Shown here piece by piece: positions 51,132-60,373 of a DNA stretch of 64,000 nt. This DNA comes from Cruoricaptor ignavus (lineage in GTDB: Bacteria > Bacteroidota > Bacteroidia > Flavobacteriales > Weeksellaceae): NCBI RefSeq assembly GCF_900141665.1, contig NZ_FQYI01000002.1, positions 1 to 64,000 of the forward strand, given 5' to 3'. Numbering within the stretch: the first letter of the stretch is position 1; every line of letters starts with the position of its first letter. The notes below the pieces were generated by a model that was not told the DNA's origin, did not search any database, and was given only the letters and a program-made list of their open reading frames with translations. A program made the translations under genes and the position numbers.

Positions 51132-53087
51132 ATGCCTTGGTTAAAAAATAAATTGCTGTTTCTACTTTTCTTTTTAGTATGCTCACCTTTCTATACTCAA
51201 AAAAGAAGCGACAGCGTAAACTCTAATAAAATAAATGAAGTAGTTTTAGTAGGAAAAAATCCAATTTCAGAAAAATTTTCAGTTGTAAAAATTGAAAAAC
51301 TGGACATTTATTTTAATCCTGTATCAAAGGGGGATCCTTTGCACGCTATCAGCATACTTCCAGCATCCACCAATACAGATGAAACCGCAAATCCTGTGCT
51401 TAGAGGGGGCACAGCAGACAGGACTAGAGTATTCATAAATGGTGCCCCGGTTTTAAATCCTGTTCGTAATTCGCAGACCAATGGACTTGGTAATTTCTCT
51501 TTATTAAATACTGAAATTATTGGCAAGCAATATGTATATGCGTCGAATCCACCCCTATCATATAGTAATTCGAGCGCTGGCATTATAGAAATAGAAACCA
51601 ATAAAAATTTAAGTCAAGAAAATATTTTAGTTTCCGCTGCCTTGTCAAATTTCGGAATGATGATTAACAAATGGCTATCAGAAAAAGCATTTCTACAAAC
51701 TTACGGGAATTACCAGTTTTCCGATGCGCTATTGTTTTTAAATAGTGGCAATCTTCCTAATCTCAAAGAATTTTCATCAAACGATTTTGGACTCAATATA
51801 AGGAATAACTTTTCTGATCGTTTCTCTGTAAATTCTTTTAATTATTTTATTAATGAAAAATATGCCTCCATAAATAATCTTTACAACTATACAGGTTCGG
51901 CAGCAGCTGCTCAAGAAAGATTTTTCACTATTAATAATGCAGATTACCTTTATTCAAAATCTAAATTTAGAATATCGACGGTTTTTGATGTGGGTAATAA
52001 AAATTTTAATTTTGGAAGTATAGATTCAAAATCCTCAAATGTCCAATTTATGCTTTCATTTAGCCATAAATATAGGCTTTCTAAAAAGTTTACGCTTCAG
52101 TACGGATTCGACTTTTTTAATACTGCATATTCATTTAATGAAATAAAACCCTTATATTTTTTTGCACTCCAGAAAGAATTTCCTCAGTATAAGCAAATTG
52201 ATAACATTGATTTTAATTATTCTGAAATATATACTTATGCAGACTACGCTCCTTCTAAAAAATCGAACATATCAGTTGCGTTTAGAAAGAATATCTTACC
52301 TAAAAATCAAACCTCAGATTTTCTGAGTGCTCAGGTTTCAGGACATTATAATATTAGCCCTAAAAACCGTTTCATCTTCTCTATGGGGCAATATCATAGT
52401 TATTCTACCCCAAATTACTTTAATCATAATATTTTTTTGCTAAAAAGTCAACAGATTGCGTTGGATTATTATCACCAGGAAAAAAAGTTAAATATTTCTT
52501 CAGCAATCTATTACAAAAAAGATTCCGGAGATTTCATATTTGAAAACCCTGATTCCTATAGTAAAATCAACACATTCGGTATAGAAATATCAACTAATTA
52601 TGACTTTTCCAAAAATTTATCTTTCAGCCTAGCAAACACCTATATGAATCAATACGCATACGCAAATAACACAAAATTCAATACTTCAAACAATCTTAAA
52701 TATTTTATCAAGGCACAGATTGTATATAATAATCCCAAATATGTAACAGTCTCATTATCCCTTATAAAAAGACCTGGGAATTTTATTACCTCTGTAAGTA
52801 ATGCGATATGGGTACCCACACTGCAGGTATTCCAACCTGAATTTGACAATATAAATGGATTTGAACTTAATAATTATAATAAAATTGATTTTTCAGTAAA
52901 CAAGGTTTTCAGAACTGGAAATTCTAATTCGCTTATAACTTTTTTGTCGATAAATAACATTCTAAACAACAAAAATGAAATGTCTCAATACTATAATACT
53001 AACTATGCTTCAAGATTTTATAATTTCTATCAACAAAGAGTTTTTTACTTCGGTTTGCAGTACAGAATTAACACCGCATTTAAGTAG
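51132..53087 (+). CDS. TonB-dependent outer-membrane receptor
   Basis: A 651-residue outer-membrane protein: signal peptide (LLFLLFFLVCSPFYTQ), a plug domain (KGDPLHAISILPASTNTDET, NPVLRGGTADRTRVFINGAP) with the usual RGG...V.ING pattern, and a barrel ending in YFGLQYRINTAF. It lacks a carboxypeptidase-like N-terminal domain. It closes the AT-rich insert, and with the TPR lipoprotein and SagB-like stub may form an uptake or secretion unit for a small modified peptide or other ligand. That is inference from position only. Confidence 0.78.
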   Translation: MPWLKNKLLFLLFFLVCSPFYTQKRSDSVNSNKINEVVLVGKNPISEKFSVVKIEKLDIYFNPVSKGDPLHAISILPASTNTDETANPVLRGGTADRTRVFINGAPVLNPVRNSQTNGLGNFSLLNTEIIGKQYVYASNPPLSYSNSSAGIIEIETNKNLSQENILVSAALSNFGMMINKWLSEKAFLQTYGNYQFSDALLFLNSGNLPNLKEFSSNDFGLNIRNNFSDRFSVNSFNYFINEKYASINNLYNYTGSAAAAQERFFTINNADYLYSKSKFRISTVFDVGNKNFNFGSIDSKSSNVQFMLSFSHKYRLSKKFTLQYGFDFFNTAYSFNEIKPLYFFALQKEFPQYKQIDNIDFNYSEIYTYADYAPSKKSNISVAFRKNILPKNQTSDFLSAQVSGHYNISPKNRFIFSMGQYHSYSTPNYFNHNIFLLKSQQIALDYYHQEKKLNISSAIYYKKDSGDFIFENPDSYSKINTFGIEISTNYDFSKNLSFSLANTYMNQYAYANNTKFNTSNNLKYFIKAQIVYNNPKYVTVSLSLIKRPGNFITSVSNAIWVPTLQVFQPEFDNINGFELNNYNKIDFSVNKVFRTGNSNSLITFLSINNILNNKNEMSQYYNTNYASRFYNFYQQRVFYFGLQYRINTAFK

Positions 53088-53125
53088 TAAAAGTTACATT
53101 ACATCAAAACTAAATTACCCCCCTT

Positions 53126-53341
53126 TTATAAAACTGAAATTTTCTTCCATTCCGAAAGATGCTGCAGCCCGGATGCCTCTTTTTCAAATAAATCGGGAAA
53201 ATCCTGAAGCTGATTTATTTTAACAAAATATTCTTGCTCTTTGGAGAAAAACGCAAAAGCCTCATTGATATCGCCTCCTGAGATTCTTCGGAGATTTTTT
53301 ATTTCATAAAATCCCGCAGCGTGAAGTAGCTTTTCTGTCAT
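53126..53341 (-). pseudogene. Fructosamine kinase, N-terminal remnant
   Basis: Minus-strand frame from ATG 53341: MTEKLLHAAGFYEIKNLRRI, SGGDINEAFAFFSKEQEYFV and KINQLQDFPDLFEKEASGLQ, then loss of homology after about residue 66. This is the ATP-binding N-lobe of a fructosamine-3-kinase-like protein. The remainder of the gene is at 49249-49378. The break is where the AT-rich insert begins. Confidence 0.82.
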
Positions 53342-53351
53342 AGTTTTCTGA

Positions 53352-53380
53352 AATAAAAAAAGCGGGAACTTGCCCGCCCT
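53352..53380 (-). terminator. Terminator of the 65-residue protein gene
   Basis: GCGGG-AACTTG-CCCGC forms a hairpin, and on the minus strand a run of T follows. Confidence 0.8.
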
Positions 53381-53387
53381 AAAATTA

Positions 53388-53585
53388 TTAATTCCCGCTA
53401 CGGAAATTGCTGTCCCCCTCTTTTGCCGCTTCCGTAATGGCGTCGGAGGCATCTTTTTCCTGCTCACCGGGGATGTCGCCGGTGGTTATATTCCTGCGCT
53501 CCGGCTGTGTGGTGCTGGTGTTGGTAAGGTTGTTGGTAGTGGTATCCTGCCCCACTGTGGTTTCTTGAATTTCCTTCTTTTCCAT
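53388..53585 (-). CDS. Small hydrophilic protein, 65 residues
   Basis: A Thr/Asn/Glu-rich, probably disordered protein (MEKKEIQETTVGQDTTTNNL ... GDSNFRSGN) without hydrophobic segments or a known family. A strong terminator follows directly, supporting it as a real transcription unit. It may be a stress-related or desiccation-like protein, but nothing specific is visible. Confidence 0.5.
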   Translation of the reverse strand: MEKKEIQETTVGQDTTTNNLTNTSTTQPERRNITTGDIPGEQEKDASDAITEAAKEGDSNFRSGN

Positions 53586-53636
53586 CTTTGCAAAATTTAT
53601 TTAAATTAATTTTCATCAAAAATTTAACCAAAATAT

Positions 53637-55307
53637 TTACTCCCCGCCTGCCAGCGCTGAGTGCTTCCTTCCGTACCAAAAATAAACCACGAGACCTATG
53701 CCAAACCAAAGCCCGAACCAGAGCCAGTTTTCGTGGCTCATACCTGTGAGTAGGTAGAGGCAGGAGGCTAGCCCGAGCAGGGGGATAAGGGAAAGTTTTC
53801 TGGTGAAGGCGAAAACGCTGAGCACCGCCAGGATGATGAGGTAGATCATTACCGAGATTTTAAATTCCCGTTCCACCGCGCTTTCGAATTGAAAAAGATT
53901 CCGGAAAAAATCTGCATCGAAAAGGCAGAAGAGACCAAGACCGGTGAGGAACAATAGGGGGAAAATCCATTGGCCGCTGATGTACGGCAGGCGGAAGCCG
54001 TCCGCTTTATCCCGTGGTGGCAGCATCAGCACGCCGCCGCACACGAGCACGAAGGCGAAAATAGTCCCGATGCTGGTAAAATCAAGGATGAAAGTTTTGT
54101 CTGTAAAAAGTATAGGAATTCCAACGATAATCCCCGTTATTATCGTAGCGAAGGAGGGAGTTTTGAATTTCGGGTGCACCTCCTGAAATCTACCCGGCAT
54201 CAGGCCGTCTCGGCTCATCGCATACCAGATTCTGGGCTGCCCCATCTGGAAAACGAGGAGCACCGTGGTGATCGCCACGATAGCGATGGCGGAAACCGTG
54301 AACTCCATCCACGGAAGGTCTACATTTTCAGGCTGAAAAATGAACGACAGCGGATCTCCCACGCCATCGAACTTGCGGTAATCTACCATACCGGTGACTA
54401 CCAGGGTGAGGATGATGTAGATGAGCGTGCACAGCGCCAGCGAGATCAGCATACCCTTCGGGAGTGTGCGCTGGGGATCTTTTGTTTCTTCCGACAGCGT
54501 GCTGAGCGCATCGAAGCCCATATAGGCGAAAAACACGCCCGAGACCGCGCTCATTACCCCGGCTATGCCGTTGGGCAGGAAGGACGGCTCACCGGTAATT
54601 TTGCTCACAGGCGTCCAGTTAGAGGTGTCTATAAATCTGCTGCCGACAATGATGATCAGCAAAATCACGGCGAGCTTGAGGATGACCAGAAGGTTGTTGA
54701 AATTTTTACTCTCCCGCACGCCGATGTAGCAAAGCGCGGTGATGAGGCCATTGATGAGGAGTGCGGGCAGATCGGCAATAATCTTTAGCCCCCCGATCTC
54801 TGGCGCGGTGTCCCACGCGCGGACGAGCTGCTGGTTTTTGGAATGTCCCAAAAAAGCCTTTTTAGCTTCGGGGTAGCTGCAGGTGAAATAATCCGGGATG
54901 TGAATTCCAATCCTATCCAGCATACTTGTGAAATAATCGCTCCAGGAAAATGCCACATAAATATTCCCGAAAGAATATTCCATAATGAGCGCCCAGCCTA
55001 TCACCCAGGCTGCCAGCTCTCCAAAACTGGCGTAGGCATAGGTGTAGGCGGAGCCCGCTACGGGAATACGGCTGGCGAATTCTGCATAGCAAAGCGCGGT
55101 GAAGGTACAAGCCACGCCGCAAATCAGATAAAGAAGTATAACGCCCGGGCCGCCCTTGTACACCGCCTCCCCAAGGCTGCTGAAACTGCCTGCGCCGATG
55201 ATCGCCGCTATGCCGAAAAAAACAATGTCCCAGACGCCCAGCACGCGCTGCAGGCCGTACCCGCCTGGGGTGCCGCTATAAGTTTTCTTTCTGAAAATTT
55301 GATTCAT
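53637..55307 (-). CDS. APC-superfamily amino acid permease
   Basis: A 556-residue inner-membrane transporter with 12-14 spans. The N-terminal GVWDIVFFGIAAIIGAGSFS is the substrate-binding first span of the amino acid-polyamine-organocation family, with consensus IGAGxF. Later come IPVAGSAYTYAYASFGELAA and FFAYMGFDALSTLSEETKDP, characteristic of the cationic-amino-acid (CAT) group. Substrate specificity is not certain. Full length, with core-like composition. Confidence 0.92.
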   Translation of the reverse strand: MNQIFRKKTYSGTPGGYGLQRVLGVWDIVFFGIAAIIGAGSFSSLGEAVYKGGPGVILLYLICGVACTFTALCYAEFASRIPVAGSAYTYAYASFGELAAWVIGWALIMEYSFGNIYVAFSWSDYFTSMLDRIGIHIPDYFTCSYPEAKKAFLGHSKNQQLVRAWDTAPEIGGLKIIADLPALLINGLITALCYIGVRESKNFNNLLVILKLAVILLIIIVGSRFIDTSNWTPVSKITGEPSFLPNGIAGVMSAVSGVFFAYMGFDALSTLSEETKDPQRTLPKGMLISLALCTLIYIILTLVVTGMVDYRKFDGVGDPLSFIFQPENVDLPWMEFTVSAIAIVAITTVLLVFQMGQPRIWYAMSRDGLMPGRFQEVHPKFKTPSFATIITGIIVGIPILFTDKTFILDFTSIGTIFAFVLVCGGVLMLPPRDKADGFRLPYISGQWIFPLLFLTGLGLFCLFDADFFRNLFQFESAVEREFKISVMIYLIILAVLSVFAFTRKLSLIPLLGLASCLYLLTGMSHENWLWFGLWFGIGLVVYFWYGRKHSALAGGE

Positions 55308-55474
55308 CCGGCAAAAGTAAACATTAGTTTGAAAAATGATGATTGGTCGGTGGGAGCTAAAAAATGTTTTATATTAAAATTATCCACAAATTGACATTAA
55401 CAGAAAACTTGCTCGGGCAATAAGTTTTGCCTATTTTCGTTGATAATTTGTTACTAACTTTTTTTGCTATTAAA

Positions 55475-58435
55475 ATGCGAAATCGCACGCTATCAATAGG
55501 TGCCGCGGTCCTTTTTTTCAGCCTGAGCGGCGCACAGCAGACGAAATACTTTACGCAAGCCTCAGATTATCACTTTGGCCTGGCAGAAAATCTGTTTCAG
55601 GGTAAAGTTTACAATGCATCCCAGTACGAGTTTGCAAGTGAATATTTTTACGGAGACCTGAACAATTCACAAAAAGAGGCAGCACGGTTTTTCGATAATC
55701 TGATTGGCACACTTTTGCAGAAGGACGGCGCAGAGCTCGGTCTACAGGCTTTCTTGGAAGAAAATCCCAATTCGGCATTTTTGTCTGCAGCGAGCCTCCC
55801 CCTTGCAGATTATTATCTGAATAAAAAGGACTATGAAAGGGCTCTGGAAATGCTCATGAAGGTAAACCAGTTGCAGCTTTCTCGTGAGGAGAATTCACAA
55901 TATGTCTTGAAATTGGGCTATGCAAAATTTATGACTGGAGATAAGGCGGGAGCTGTGGAAGCATTGCAGGAGGCGTACAACTCTGCGGAGGGCGAGTCCA
56001 GAAAGGAGATTTCCTATATGCTGGGGCACCTGAGCTACTCGGGAGGAGACAGCGAGGCGGCTTTCAAATATTTCGATGAAATAAAGGATGATGAGAAATT
56101 TGCCGGGATGGTAAAGCCGTACTATGTGCAGATGTATTACAACACGGGCGATTATAGCAGGGCAATTTCCGAAGGGAAGAACCTTTTGGACGGTGATCTC
56201 TCTCCCACTTACAAATCTGAAGTTCAGAAAATTATAGGTGAAAGCTATTTCCGGCAGGGAAAATATTCTGATGCCTACCCTTACCTTAAAAACTATCTGG
56301 AGCAGCAGCAGAACCCTACCTCGTCCGACCTTTACGAAATGGGCTTCCTGGCAGCAAAAATGCAAAACTACGAAGAGGCGGTACATTACTATAACCGCCT
56401 GCTGAATGAGCAGTCTGCATCGGCGCAGAATGCCTACTATCAGCTGGGGAATGCCTACCTGCAAACCGGCCGTAAGCAGGAAGCGCTATCCGCCTTCCGC
56501 TCTGCGTATCAGATGAGCTATGATGCTAAAGTGAAGCAGCTTGCCCACGAGCAGTATGCGAAACTAGGCTACGAACTTGGAAACCCGTTTGAGACCCCGG
56601 GCAAGGTACTGCAGGCATATATTTCTGCCTATCCGAAATCGGCGAAACGCGCAGAAATGCAGAAACTGCTCGTAAATTCTTACCTCTACTCCGGAGACTA
56701 CCGCGCCACGCTGGAAGCGATAGATAAAATGGGAAATGCTAGCGGAGAAACTGAAAAAATCAACCAGGAGGTCTCGCTGCTGCTCGGTATGGAGGAATTT
56801 AACAAGGGAAACTACGACGAAGCCGAAAAATATCTAAACCGCAGCCTGAAAAAAAATATCAGTGAGGAAGCGGGCTACCGCGCCAGATACTGGCTGGCAC
56901 AGATCGATTACCAGAAAGGCAGATACCCCGCCGCCATCTCCGGATTCGAAAAATTGGCAGGCAAAAATTTCCCTGAAAATCAGCAGGTGCCGTATGATCT
57001 GGGCTATGCTTATTTTAAATCAAAAAATTTCCCGAAAGCACAGCAGAATTTTTCCCAGTATTTGAAAAATCCACAAGAGGAATATAAGGCAGATGCAGAG
57101 CTGCGGCTTGCAGATACCTATTTTGCCGAAAACAAACTTACCGATGCCATTGCCCTTTATGACAAGGCGGAGGGCGCGGATGAGCACACGATGTTTCAGA
57201 AGGCAATGGCGCAGGGATACAGGGGCGACTCTCAGGCGAAAATCTCTGAGTTAAAGAAATTTACAGGAAAATATCCAAACTCGGAATTTGCCGAGCAAGC
57301 CAATTTTGAAATCGCCGCCGCATACGCCTCCCAGGAGGATTATAGCAATTCTAACGCTTATCTTGAGAAGGTAATAAAATCCGGAAAAGACCGTGACCTT
57401 ACCATCAACGCGCGAATCGCAAGGGCGCAGAACCTGGCGGACCTGGGGCAGACGGAAAGAGCCCTACAAGAATTCCGGCTGCTGGGCAGCGAGTACAGGA
57501 ATACTGAGTGGGCGAAGAAAATCCTGCCGGCTTCCCGTGCAGCATTTTTGAAAAATAATGACATCAGTGGCTACCAGGCGTTTGCGAAGTCCCTGGGTGT
57601 AGATGTATCTTCTGCTGAGCTGGATGAAATCAACCTCACGGGCGCAAGGAATTTTTACCAGAAAAAAGAGTATGCGCGCGCCATCCCGATGTATGAGAAA
57701 TTTTTAATCAAAAACCCTACCGGGCAAGGGCGCTATCTGGCACAGTATGAACTGGGCGAAAGCTATTACCAGACTAAAAATGCTGCCAAAGCATTGGCGG
57801 TGCTTCAGGAGGTCGCCAATGAGCCCAATGACTATCAAACCGAAGCGCAGACAAGGATTGCGCAAATTAATCTTGCGCAGAATAATTCCGCCGAGGCGAT
57901 AAGACAGTTGGAAAAACTCCTGAAAGCACCTGATAAAAAAATAAGAAACTTTGCGAATGTAGAGCTGATGAGCCTCTATGCAGAGAATAACGAAATTTCA
58001 AAAGCAAGCCAGCGCGCTGAGGAGGTACTGAAAGATGCCTCCAGCCCGCCCCCAGTTTTGGAAAAAGCAAGGGTGATATGCGCGCGTAGCCTGATGCAGA
58101 CCGGCAAGGATCGCGACGCACAGAATGCGTATGCTGCCCTGGAAAAATCAACCAACCCGGAGGTTGCGGCAGAAGCACTGTATGCGAAAGCCTTTTATCA
58201 GAATAAGGCTAAGGCGTACAAAAACTCCAACGAGACGATTTTTAAACTTGCCAATAACTTTGCATCGGAAGAATACTGGGGCGCGAAGGCATTGCTCGTG
58301 ATGGCGCGGAACTACCTCGGCCTGCAGGATCAGTATCAGGCGAGCTATACGGTGGACCAGGTGATTGCCAATTACCAAGATTTCCCTGAAATCATCTCGG
58401 AAGCAAAAGAAATTAAAAAATCTATAAAAAAATAA
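55475..58435 (+). CDS. Large periplasmic TPR protein
   Basis: A 986-residue exported protein: signal peptide MRNRTLSIGAAVLFFSLSGA, then tetratricopeptide repeats along the whole length (for example YPYLKNYLEQQQNPTSSDLY, AVHYYNRLLNEQSASAQNAY, AIPMYEKFLIKNPTGQGRYL). Such proteins scaffold envelope complexes. I start at ATG 55475 rather than 48 bases upstream, since the signal peptide begins there. It is followed after 19 bases by an outer-membrane barrel gene, a pairing that suggests one envelope machine. The exact role is unknown. Confidence 0.85.
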   Translation: MRNRTLSIGAAVLFFSLSGAQQTKYFTQASDYHFGLAENLFQGKVYNASQYEFASEYFYGDLNNSQKEAARFFDNLIGTLLQKDGAELGLQAFLEENPNSAFLSAASLPLADYYLNKKDYERALEMLMKVNQLQLSREENSQYVLKLGYAKFMTGDKAGAVEALQEAYNSAEGESRKEISYMLGHLSYSGGDSEAAFKYFDEIKDDEKFAGMVKPYYVQMYYNTGDYSRAISEGKNLLDGDLSPTYKSEVQKIIGESYFRQGKYSDAYPYLKNYLEQQQNPTSSDLYEMGFLAAKMQNYEEAVHYYNRLLNEQSASAQNAYYQLGNAYLQTGRKQEALSAFRSAYQMSYDAKVKQLAHEQYAKLGYELGNPFETPGKVLQAYISAYPKSAKRAEMQKLLVNSYLYSGDYRATLEAIDKMGNASGETEKINQEVSLLLGMEEFNKGNYDEAEKYLNRSLKKNISEEAGYRARYWLAQIDYQKGRYPAAISGFEKLAGKNFPENQQVPYDLGYAYFKSKNFPKAQQNFSQYLKNPQEEYKADAELRLADTYFAENKLTDAIALYDKAEGADEHTMFQKAMAQGYRGDSQAKISELKKFTGKYPNSEFAEQANFEIAAAYASQEDYSNSNAYLEKVIKSGKDRDLTINARIARAQNLADLGQTERALQEFRLLGSEYRNTEWAKKILPASRAAFLKNNDISGYQAFAKSLGVDVSSAELDEINLTGARNFYQKKEYARAIPMYEKFLIKNPTGQGRYLAQYELGESYYQTKNAAKALAVLQEVANEPNDYQTEAQTRIAQINLAQNNSAEAIRQLEKLLKAPDKKIRNFANVELMSLYAENNEISKASQRAEEVLKDASSPPPVLEKARVICARSLMQTGKDRDAQNAYAALEKSTNPEVAAEALYAKAFYQNKAKAYKNSNETIFKLANNFASEEYWGAKALLVMARNYLGLQDQYQASYTVDQVIANYQDFPEIISEAKEIKKSIKK

Positions 58436-58454
58436 GCGAGAAACTGAAAAGCTT

Positions 58455-60227
58455 ATGAAAATTCAGCAAAAAATTACGGCGATTGCATTTTTCGGATTGT
58501 CCCAGCTAGTGGCAGCGCAGATTCGGGAAGAGGTTCTCATCCTCGACCGCAAAAGGGAACCAGAAGTCCGAAGGATTGAGAAAAAGCAGAGCGCCGCGAA
58601 GATTGAAAAAAACTACCCTCCGAGGGAGAAACACATTCAAGATTCCCTGAACCTCCGTTACGAAATTGTGGATGTACAGCCTGTTTCGGAATTTAAAACT
58701 TCTGAAATCGAAGGAGCCGACCTCTCCCCGGAATTTAAAACAAATCACCAACGGAATTTCGTGCGGCTGGGTATGGGAAACTACGGTAAAGTGCTGGGGG
58801 ACGGGAATATTTCTGCGCAGCTGAATGACCGGTGGGAAGCCGGTGCTGATGTGCATTACCTCTCCACCTCCGGGCTGAAGAATGAATATCCGTGGGATTC
58901 CGATGCTGCGAAGGGCGATTTTGGAGCTTTCCTGAATTATTACGGTGGTAGCGGTAAGGCAGGCGTAGAGGCGCGCTACCTTCTGAACGACTATCATTTT
59001 TACGGAATCTATGCAATGGCGCCGGGTCAGGTTCCCGATTTGCATCAGAAAACCAATACCGTAAAGCTGAACGGGCATTATGATTTTTATTCCAATAAAA
59101 TCCTGGACGATGTGCGTTTTAAAACCTCTTACCTCACCGATCATTTTGATTCCGAGGAGCAGTATGGAGATTTGGAAATAAAGCTGAAGTACGCAGATTT
59201 TTTTAAAAACACTTCGGGAATTCGTTTGGACGCCGGGCTGAACACGGCTCTCGGTGGGCAGTCGGCAAAGTTTAAAACGCTAGCAAGAAACCAGAGTGAT
59301 AATTTCTATTTCAGTATTGCGCCGCACATACTGCTTGAGAAAAACGGCTCCTATCTGAAGCTCGGTTTTAAGTATGCATTTCTTGACGAATCCGCCAGAA
59401 GAATGTATGAAGATAAAATTTCAGACAGCCATTCCAGATTTTATCCTGATGTAGAACTGCTTTTCAGCGGGAATGACCGGATCAAACTTTATGCAGGAGC
59501 AACCGGCGAGACGGCTTTAAATACTTATTCCGATATGCTTGAGAGAAATCCCTGGCTGGTGCCAGATCAGGCACTGCGCGCCCGGAATGAGAAATATAAA
59601 ATCTATGCCGGGATAAAAGGAGATATGAATGCTCAGCTTAAGTACGACATTTTCGGCGGATATTCCAAGGTGGACAATGCTGCTTTTTTCGCACACAGCC
59701 CCCTCTTTGATTTGCATTCGTCTGCCACCCGGCCGGCTTACGATTTTGCAAACGCTTTCAATATTGTCTATGCAAATGCTACCCGCACAGAGGTACAAGC
59801 CAGCCTTCAGTGGTTTCCTGTGCAGAATTTAGTTACAGGGATCAGCCTGGCTTACAGCCAATACGACGCAGATAATATTGATAAATTTTACAATAACAAT
59901 TATCTGAAAGCGCAATTTTCGGCGGACTATAAATTCCTTCAGGATAGGATGTTGCTGGGATTCCAAGCATTTTACCGCTCAGGAAATGATGTTAGAATTT
60001 ACGAAGTCCTGTCGGACAACCTTTTACCGGACAGAATTTATTCCTTACCAAAGGATGCAAAAACCGATGCCTATTTCGACATTAATCTTTCGGCGGAGTA
60101 TAAAGTTCACAAGAATTTCAGTATTTTTGCGCTTGGAAATAATCTGACTGGCAAAAAGTATCAGGATTACTACGGTTATCGTGTGCTGGGCGCGCAAATT
60201 ACTGGCGGAATTAAGTTAACTTTTTAA
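58455..60227 (+). CDS. TonB-receptor-like outer-membrane barrel paired with the TPR protein
   Basis: A 590-residue outer-membrane protein: signal peptide (KITAIAFFGLSQLVAAQ), a charged periplasmic segment (DRKREPEVRRIEKKQSAAKI), then NFVRLGMGNYGKVLGDGNIS and alternating barrel strands, ending in a TonB-receptor-like C-terminus (NNLTGKKYQDYYGYRVLGAQ, then ITGGIKLTF). No standard plug domain is seen, so it is not a classical TonB receptor. It is co-directional with the TPR gene, 19 bases apart. Confidence 0.78.
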   Translation: MKIQQKITAIAFFGLSQLVAAQIREEVLILDRKREPEVRRIEKKQSAAKIEKNYPPREKHIQDSLNLRYEIVDVQPVSEFKTSEIEGADLSPEFKTNHQRNFVRLGMGNYGKVLGDGNISAQLNDRWEAGADVHYLSTSGLKNEYPWDSDAAKGDFGAFLNYYGGSGKAGVEARYLLNDYHFYGIYAMAPGQVPDLHQKTNTVKLNGHYDFYSNKILDDVRFKTSYLTDHFDSEEQYGDLEIKLKYADFFKNTSGIRLDAGLNTALGGQSAKFKTLARNQSDNFYFSIAPHILLEKNGSYLKLGFKYAFLDESARRMYEDKISDSHSRFYPDVELLFSGNDRIKLYAGATGETALNTYSDMLERNPWLVPDQALRARNEKYKIYAGIKGDMNAQLKYDIFGGYSKVDNAAFFAHSPLFDLHSSATRPAYDFANAFNIVYANATRTEVQASLQWFPVQNLVTGISLAYSQYDADNIDKFYNNNYLKAQFSADYKFLQDRMLLGFQAFYRSGNDVRIYEVLSDNLLPDRIYSLPKDAKTDAYFDINLSAEYKVHKNFSIFALGNNLTGKKYQDYYGYRVLGAQITGGIKLTF

Positions 60228-60238
60228 CGCCAAAATTG

Positions 60239-60310
60239 GGCCTATAGTTTAATGGATAGAATTAAGGATTCCGGTTCCTTAGGTTGAGGTTCGATTCCTC
60301 ATGGGCCTAC
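60239..60310 (+). tRNA. tRNA-Arg (anticodon CCG)
   Basis: A cloverleaf can be drawn: acceptor 5' strand GGGCCTA with 3' strand TGGGCCT (two G-T pairs), D-arm GTTTAATGGATAGAA, anticodon stem AAGGA/TCCTT with the seven-base loop TTCCGGT (anticodon CCG), and T-arm GAGG-TTCGATT-CCTC. CCA is not encoded. A terminator follows eight bases later. Confidence 0.9.
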
Positions 60311-60317
60311 AAAATAT

Positions 60318-60354
60318 AAAATAACCCGCTGATTTTCAGCAGGTTATTTTTTTT
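60318..60354. terminator. Bidirectional terminator after tRNA-Arg
   Basis: AATAACC-CGCTGA and TCAGC-A-GGTTATT pair, followed by a T run on the plus strand and preceded by an A run. It serves the tRNA and the convergent SPFH gene. Confidence 0.85.
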
Positions 60355-60373
60355 ATGTGATGTTTCCTCAATT

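Noticed and set aside
53970-54788. A 272-codon plus-strand frame opposite the amino acid permease.
   Set aside because: It is an antisense shadow, rich in His/Arg/Glu as expected opposite a hydrophobic membrane protein, and the permease on the minus strand is unambiguous.
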